NCBI RefSeq assembly: GCF_000016505.1
Contig: NC_009706.1
Location: 2,046,001-2,110,000, forward strand
DNA: 64,000 bases
Reading direction: 5' to 3'
From: Clostridium kluyveri DSM 555
GTDB lineage: Bacteria; Bacillota; Clostridia; Clostridiales; Clostridiaceae
Under the pieces are notes generated by a model. It was not told where the DNA came from and made no database searches. It worked only from the letters and a program-made list of their open reading frames with translations. Both the position numbers and the translations under genes were made by a program. Below are positions 59,202 to 64,000 of the stretch, piece by piece (position 1 is the first letter of the stretch; each line of letters opens with the position of its first letter).

Positions 59202-60068
59202 TTATTTTTTAAATACATCTGATAAAGCACCAGTTTGTTTTGCAATCTCCCAAACGTCCTTATTTCCTAACCATTTTTTAGATAAATCAGATAGTTTACC
59301 TTCTTCATACAATTTAACTATACATTTATTTATCTGGTCTCTTAAATCAGTATAATTTTTATTTAATACAACTACACATGGAGCACAGTATATAGGTTCT
59401 GAACAAAAAAGATCCATTGGTTCTTTTTCCATAATGTCATAAAACATTGTATCCCCGCCAAACCAACAATCCCATTGTCCATTTGCCACGCCGCGGCATC
59501 CATCTGCATAAGGTATATAGTTCGAAACCTCTTCCTGTGTGAATTTAACATCAGGATATTTCTTAGCTAAATCATGCAATACTACATATAATCCATCATT
59601 AGGAGGATTGGGAACTAATGTTTTTCCATTTAAATCTTCAAATTTAGTAAAGCTATCGGCTTTACGGGATATCAAATTTACAGGATAATAAGATTGTGGA
59701 TATGACAAAATAAAATTTTCTTGTCTTGCAGGAGTTATAAAATGTGCCGAGCAAGATAGGGCATAAGTACCTGCCTTAACTGCCGCTGCACCTGCATCTG
59801 GCTCAACAGAATTATAATGAAATTTGTACTCAGGCAACATATCGTCAACCATAGTCAAAAATTCGTAATCATAGCCTTGAAACTTACCATTATCATCTAC
59901 ATATGTATAAGGTGCCATTCCAGTCAAAATAGCAATCTCTACTGTTTTTGGATTCTCTGCGGTAGGTTTGGCTGAAGTATTATCTGCTGTATTAGATTTA
60001 CCACATCCCGATAAAAATATGGTAGATATCATTATTGCACCAATTAGCACATTAAATATTTTTTTCAT
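59202..60068 (-). CDS. ABC transporter substrate-binding lipoprotein
   Basis: 288 residues from MKKIFNVLIGAIMISTIFLS with the lipobox LSGC. Mature part is a type 3 amino-acid binding protein: ILTGMAPYTYVDDNGKFQGY, YEFLTMVDDMLPEYKF, GVANGQWDCWFGGDTMFYDI. Outside the membrane, it delivers the ligand to the permeases. The ligand is unknown; the usual Asp/Arg pair for alpha-amino acids is not obvious by eye, which fits an altered substrate. Confidence 0.92.
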   Translation of the reverse strand: MKKIFNVLIGAIMISTIFLSGCGKSNTADNTSAKPTAENPKTVEIAILTGMAPYTYVDDNGKFQGYDYEFLTMVDDMLPEYKFHYNSVEPDAGAAAVKAGTYALSCSAHFITPARQENFILSYPQSYYPVNLISRKADSFTKFEDLNGKTLVPNPPNDGLYVVLHDLAKKYPDVKFTQEEVSNYIPYADGCRGVANGQWDCWFGGDTMFYDIMEKEPMDLFCSEPIYCAPCVVVLNKNYTDLRDQINKCIVKLYEEGKLSDLSKKWLGNKDVWEIAKQTGALSDVFKK

Positions 60069-60118
60069 TATCATTGCCCCCCAAATACTTTTATTCTTTA
60101 AAATTCATTAACAATTTG

Positions 60119-60886
60119 CTAACTATACACGGATTTTCCCTCTTCCTTCATAATTCTGGATAAAAATTGTTTTGTCCTTAATTTTTTTGGATTATTGAAT
60201 ATTTTTCCAGGTAATCCTTCTTCAACTATTACTCCATTTTCCATAAACACCACATGTGTCGCAATTTCCTTTGCAAAAGCTATTTCATGAGTTACCACCA
60301 CCATTGTAATACCTGTCTTAGCTACTTCTTTTATGGTATTTAATACTTCTCCCACTAATTCTGGATCTAATGCCGAAGTTGGTTCATCAAATAATATTAC
60401 TTCAGGATTTAATATTAAAGCTCTTGCTATTCCAGCTCTCTGCTGCTGCCCTCCTGAAACCTGTGAGGGGTAGTTATGCAGTTTGTCTCCGAGTCCTACA
60501 CCTTGCAATAACTCTATACTCTTTTCCCTTGCTTCAGCTTTAGGCACCTTTTTTACTACTACTAGTCCCTCCATGACATTTTCAAGAATTGTTTTATTTC
60601 TGAATAGATTATACAGCTGAAAAACCATTGCAGTTTTGCATCTTAATTTCCTTATATCCTTTTTAGAGCCATCTTTACAATCAACCTCAAAATTATCCAC
60701 TGTTACACTGCCAAGATCAGCTCTTTCTAAAAAATTAATACATCTAAGTAAAGTTGTCTTACCAGAACCGCTTGGACCAAGTATTACCACGATCTCACCT
60801 TTTTTTACATTCATATTAATTCCTTTTAATATTTCACTTTTGCCAAAAGATTTATGAATATTATTAAGCTGTACCATATAATTCAT
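60119..60886 (-). CDS. Amino-acid ABC transporter ATPase
   Basis: 255 residues from [17 protein letters not shown] (AAGGAGG six bases upstream). Walker [16 protein letters not shown]-loop VFQLYNLF, signature [14 protein letters not shown], Walker [16 protein letters not shown]-loop VVTHE. GlnQ/HisP type. First gene of the leftward operon, immediately after a palindromic operator. Confidence 0.95.
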   Translation of the reverse strand: MNYMVQLNNIHKSFGKSEILKGINMNVKKGEIVVILGPSGSGKTTLLRCINFLERADLGSVTVDNFEVDCKDGSKKDIRKLRCKTAMVFQLYNLFRNKTILENVMEGLVVVKKVPKAEAREKSIELLQGVGLGDKLHNYPSQVSGGQQQRAGIARALILNPEVILFDEPTSALDPELVGEVLNTIKEVAKTGITMVVVTHEIAFAKEIATHVVFMENGVIVEEGLPGKIFNNPKKLRTKQFLSRIMKEEGKSVYS

Positions 60887-60904
60887 ACATATCCTCCTTG
60901 CCGC

Positions 60905-60930
60905 AATTGGTATTACCGGTAATACCAATT
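60905..60930. promoter_or_regulatory. Perfect 26-bp palindrome, probable GntR/FadR operator
   Basis: AATTGGTATTACC (60905-60917) is followed directly by its reverse complement (60918-60930). It lies 19 bases before the ATG of the ATPase gene, between promoter and ribosome site, so binding would block transcription of the whole operon. A weaker version occurs at 61421-61440 before the divergent GntR gene. Confidence 0.85.
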
Positions 60931-61420
60931 ATTAATTTATTAATAATTATATCATGATTTTGATAATTGTCAATATTTTTTCTGCATTTTTAGAAATTTT
61001 AATATCAGAGCCTCTATGCAAACCCTATTTTTACCAGAAAAGTAATAATATAAACAAAAAGCTTCACAAGCAAATTCAATCTGAAAAAAGTGGATTCACA
61101 ACAAATACATACTACACCACAAAATATTGGTGAAAATGTGGACGTTCCTAAAAACCTACGATATAATGTGATTAAATAAAAATGTTCTTGAAATTAAAAG
61201 GGCTTATTAAAAAATGCCCTTGACAATATATAAAAAAGGATGTACTGTTGATATAATCTCTTAGTATAATATAAAAAAATCTAAATATTTAATATAACAA
61301 TAAATTCTCAAAGAAAAAAACTTTGAAAAATGCAGAAAAGTATGAGGATTTTATACAAGTATTAAATTATTTTTCATATAATTAATCTACAATATTAGGA
61401 GTAGACTAATGATCTATCAA
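60931..61420. other. 490-base divergent region with a possible gene remnant
   Basis: Contains promoter material for both sides and a hairpin AAGGGC ... GCCCTT (about 61198-61224) followed by TTGACA. A stop-free plus-strand stretch from about 60985 to 61179 reads QNIGENVDVPKNLRYNVIK at its end, without start or ribosome site; it looks protein-like but is unrecognised and may be a relic. Confidence 0.4.
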
Positions 61421-61440
61421 CTGGTACTACCGGTATTACA
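61421..61440. promoter_or_regulatory. Degenerate operator before the GntR gene
   Basis: CTGGTACTACCGGTATTACA keeps the core of the palindrome at 60905-60930 (TGGTAnTACCGGTAnTAC). It sits 27 bases before the regulator start, suggesting autoregulation. Confidence 0.75.
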
Positions 61441-61466
61441 AATTTAAAGTATTGGAGGTAATCACT

Positions 61467-62180
61467 ATGAGTAAATTCTTATATGCCAATATTGTAGATG
61501 ATTTAGAATCAAAAATTAAAAAAGGTGATTTAATTGATGGTACAAAATTACCATCTGAAAGATTAATGGCTGAAAAATATAATGTGAGTCGTAATGTAGT
61601 TAGAGAGGCTTTTAAAGTAATGGCTGAGAAGGGCCTGGTTGAAATACATATTGGCAAAGGCGCTTATGTATCTATTCCCAAGGAAAATGTAATAACCAGT
61701 AAACTGCAAGAAGCTATAAGTATTAGCAAATCAAATCTAAATGAAATTTTGGAAGTAAGAAAAATTTTAGAAGAGGCCGTGGCCAAAAGAGCTATTCAAA
61801 AAGCTACTAAAGAAAACATAAGAAATTTAGAAGAAATATATAATAGAATGGAATCTGCAATTGGAGATACATCAAAATTTACACAGGAAGATATTAATTT
61901 TCATATAGAATTGGCAAAATGTACAGGCAATTTGACTCTAGTGTTACTTATAAATACATTTAACAATATTTCAGATAAAAAATTATACAAACTAAATTCT
62001 TTATACCCTAATAGAGCATTAAAGGCTCAAGCTGAACATAAAGACATGATAAGATCCATAAAAAATATGGATGAAAAGAAAATGATGATGGCTGTAGATT
62101 CACACATAAATTGCCTTGCTTCAGAAATGGAAATGTTAAACAGTTCTTTACGGAATAAACATATGGCAGATAAGTTGTAA
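61467..62180 (+). CDS. GntR family regulator, FadR/FCD type
   Basis: 237 residues from MSKFLYANIVDDLESKIKKG, with GGAGG eight bases upstream. Winged HTH (1-75): GTKLPSERLMAEKYNVSRNV and VREAFKVMAEKGLVEIHIGK. FCD domain (90-225): LNEILEVRKILEEAVAKRAI, DINFHIELAKCTGNLTLVLL, and a late MAVDSHINCL; the Asp/His residues should bind a metal and organic acid. Probably represses the divergent catabolic operon until an inducer binds. Confidence 0.93.
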   Translation: MSKFLYANIVDDLESKIKKGDLIDGTKLPSERLMAEKYNVSRNVVREAFKVMAEKGLVEIHIGKGAYVSIPKENVITSKLQEAISISKSNLNEILEVRKILEEAVAKRAIQKATKENIRNLEEIYNRMESAIGDTSKFTQEDINFHIELAKCTGNLTLVLLINTFNNISDKKLYKLNSLYPNRALKAQAEHKDMIRSIKNMDEKKMMMAVDSHINCLASEMEMLNSSLRNKHMADKL

Positions 62181-62214
62181 AAAAGCACCCACCCCTTTCA
62201 CCTACCAAAATAGG

Positions 62215-62570
62215 AATAGATTTACAGGGACGTATCTACATTTGAGTTTACAAATCTAAGTGCGCCCCTTGTTTCCTCAATTTATCCGATCGCTACCATT
62301 GCTAACACCCCCATCTGTAAGGTATGCAACACAGTATTTAACCCTAAAAATTATTTTCAAAAGTCCGTTATTTTAAGATGAAGTCTCAAAGGAATACAAG
62401 ACCTTTAAAACATATAATTGAACGTCTTAATAGAACCTTTAAAGGCAGTTATAGGACAACCTGTGGTTTTAATAGTTCAGATGGTTCTGTAGCATTTGTA
62501 ACATTATTTGCTGCATATTTTAATTTCCTAAGAACTCATTCAGCACTTAATCAAAAGAAAATATTTAACA
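62215..62570 (+). pseudogene. Transposase remnant (DDE type, IS6-like)
   Basis: From 62378, KHIIERLNRTFKGSYRTTCG and LFAAYFNFLRTHSAL match the last catalytic-Glu part of a DDE transposase. Upstream, in another stretch, PICKVCNTVFNPKNY could be part of an N-terminal zinc region. The middle with the two Asp is absent and no inverted repeats were found, so this is a dead element. Confidence 0.7.
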
Positions 62571-64000
62571 ATAGACTTCTACTATATTCTTTTCCCTATC
62601 ACCTATCTTTACCCTTACTTCATCCACTTTTCCTGCTTCACCTTTAAGTTTTCTCAAGTCAAATATCAAAAGATATCCTCTATGCAGACTGTATTGATCT
62701 AAATATTCTCCAAGTTGGACAAGTCCTTTTTTATGGTATTCTTCCCCTTGCCATCTCTTTAACTCCAATATATACATTTTTTTATTATAGGTTATAACTA
62801 TGTCAAACCTTTTTTCCTCTCCACCCTGCACTTCTTTAAATGCAAATCCTGTGCCATTTACTATGGGACTTATAAAGGCTAAAAATAATAACCTGCCATC
62901 TGCTTCCAAGAAGGATTCTCTTTTTCTTGAGTATTCATGTTTCATAAACTCCTGGAACTTTATAAGTACCTTTTTCACATCTAAACTCCCGTCTTCTTTT
63001 ATAAATTTTGACTTGTAATTATATTTAGATATTTCAGCATATTCATTATTTCTTATCACTTTCATCATCATGTGGTTATATATCAGCTGCTCATAAATTT
63101 TATTATTTATTTTACAATTTCCATTTTCTTCTTTTAAAATACCATATAATGTTCCTAAATTTACTATCTCATCACTTTTTACATATGTTATATCTTCTCC
63201 ATCTAAAACTATATTTCTTACAAAATCATATAGTTCTCTATTGTTTTCAATATTTTTAATTAAACTCTGAAAATTTGTATTATCATCATTTAAAAGTTTC
63301 TTCACAGCCATATCCATATATTCTTTTTTCCACTTCAAATCGCCCTCTGACATTATTTTTTCATCCATTATTTTGCAGAGCTTACTTACAAGGAAAGGAT
63401 ATCCCGAAGTATAGAAATGGAGTCTTTCTGAGAAATATTCTTTATCCAGTACTACCCCTTTATTTTTTACATAGTCATCCAGCATAGTACCTATTTCTTC
63501 TTTTGAAAAACTCATGTCCACATCAAAATCCGAGGCTATATTCCAGGGACTGTTATATTTATGTTCTTCATCCGGTCTTATCTTTATCTTTAAACTTTTC
63601 ACATCGTGCACCCCTGCCAGTATTACGCTGTGAAATGTAATATCCATTCCTTCATTTCTGAGTAGATACTTGTTTCTAAGCATTCCCAAAAAATCTAAAA
63701 ACAATTGATTGTTACTGCTTTTATCCACCTCATCTATAATAAAAACTACTTTTTTTTCAGCATATTCTACTAGGTCTGTTATGAATTCACTGAATTCATC
63801 CATTTTATTTACCTTATTATTATATTTTCTAATAAACTCCACCATATTTTTTTCTTTACTAAACTTAAAATAATTTATTATCTGTGTCATTACACTTTTT
63901 AAAAAACTTTTCATTTCATTATAAGTCTCTGAATCTATTGCCTCAAAGCTTATTTTTATAGGTAAATAATTATTATCCTTTTTTAGTTCCCTATTAAGTA
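62565..64000 (-). CDS. AAA ATPase with C-terminal PD-(D/E)XK domain, 5' end outside window
   Basis: The minus-strand frame is open to base 64000, so the ATG at 63914 is internal and the Walker A part is missing from view. Visible: VVFIIDEVDKSSNNQLFLDF (Walker B), then HSVILAGVHDVKSL, and a C-terminal nuclease-like fold GTGFAFKEVQGGEEKRFDIV ... YILELKRWQG (D...E-x-K). This matches the AAA-ATPase-like plus PDDEXK_9 family found in many anaerobes in several copies, often thought to be mobile or defence related. Function unproven. Confidence 0.85.
   Translation of the reverse strand, partial: LNRELKKDNNYLPIKISFEAIDSETYNEMKSFLKSVMTQIINYFKFSKEKNMVEFIRKYNNKVNKMDEFSEFITDLVEYAEKKVVFIIDEVDKSSNNQLFLDFLGMLRNKYLLRNEGMDITFHSVILAGVHDVKSLKIKIRPDEEHKYNSPWNIASDFDVDMSFSKEEIGTMLDDYVKNKGVVLDKEYFSERLHFYTSGYPFLVSKLCKIMDEKIMSEGDLKWKKEYMDMAVKKLLNDDNTNFQSLIKNIENNRELYDFVRNIVLDGEDITYVKSDEIVNLGTLYGILKEENGNCKINNKIYEQLIYNHMMMKVIRNNEYAEISKYNYKSKFIKEDGSLDVKKVLIKFQEFMKHEYSRKRESFLEADGRLLFLAFISPIVNGTGFAFKEVQGGEEKRFDIVITYNKKMYILELKRWQGEEYHKKGLVQLGEYLDQYSLHRGYLLIFDLRKLKGEAGKVDEVRVKIGDREKNIVEVYC

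Overview
The window is AT-rich low-GC Firmicute DNA. Its Ger(x)C germination gene, rubrerythrin, THI-box/ThiT locus, several chemoreceptors and dense strong ribosome sites point to an anaerobic, spore-forming, motile Clostridium; I cannot name the species. No rRNA, tRNA or CRISPR array was seen.

Bases 1 to about 20470 are the right part of a prophage whose left end lies outside the window. Leftward genes (1-10989) form an early operon: DUF1064 nuclease, adenine methylase, DnaB helicase, replisome organizer, a RecE-like nuclease/RecT pair, YopX, a Spo0E-type phosphatase and many tiny zinc, membrane or helical proteins. Next comes an unusual stack of four divergent regulator pairs (about 11.0-14.8 kb), three XRE/XRE-type and one ribbon-helix-helix, each with its own strong promoter and palindromic operator candidates. 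Between this block and the integrase lies a cargo region (14.9-18.6 kb) with a membrane-anchored DUF4041/GIY-YIG nuclease of the SNIPE anti-phage type, unknown small proteins and a possible type I toxin-like membrane peptide. A large serine recombinase ends the prophage, which interrupts a TrmFO/GidA-like FAD gene whose 3' part remains at 20.46-20.94 kb.

Bases 21-33 kb are host genes: nitrilase, DUF6506, decayed AraC and EamA genes, a secreted alpha/beta hydrolase, LrgAB-like proteins, rubrerythrin, a NYN/OST-HTH RNase-like protein, GtrA, a cysteine-rich secreted peptide, an orphan Ger(x)C protein, a LUD protein and a TPP riboswitch controlling ThiT. Bases 32-42 kb hold three chemoreceptor systems (a transmembrane MCP, a soluble PocR-MCP divergent from a sodium/solute symporter, and a FIST protein with a soluble MCP), plus an amino acid permease and a YitT protein. 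Bases 42-46 kb hold a cluster of unknown coiled-coil proteins with a YjfB-type motility protein, and a HepT/MntA toxin-antitoxin pair with a truncated HepT beside it. An OPT transporter overlaps a PqqD-like gene at 46.1-48.4 kb.

Bases 48.6-60.9 kb form one long leftward operon with an amino-acid ABC transporter, Fe-alcohol dehydrogenase, class III aminotransferase, 2-hydroxyacid dehydrogenase, RidA, a four-gene HcnABC/opine-oxidase-like flavin/iron-sulfur dehydrogenase set with an extra ferredoxin, a racemase-like protein and an AEC transporter. It is headed by a perfect 26-bp palindrome, a degenerate form of which precedes the divergent FadR-type GntR regulator gene at 61.5 kb. I infer catabolism of a secondary-amine or opine-like compound. 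The right edge has a transposase remnant and a partial AAA ATPase/PD-(D/E)XK gene.
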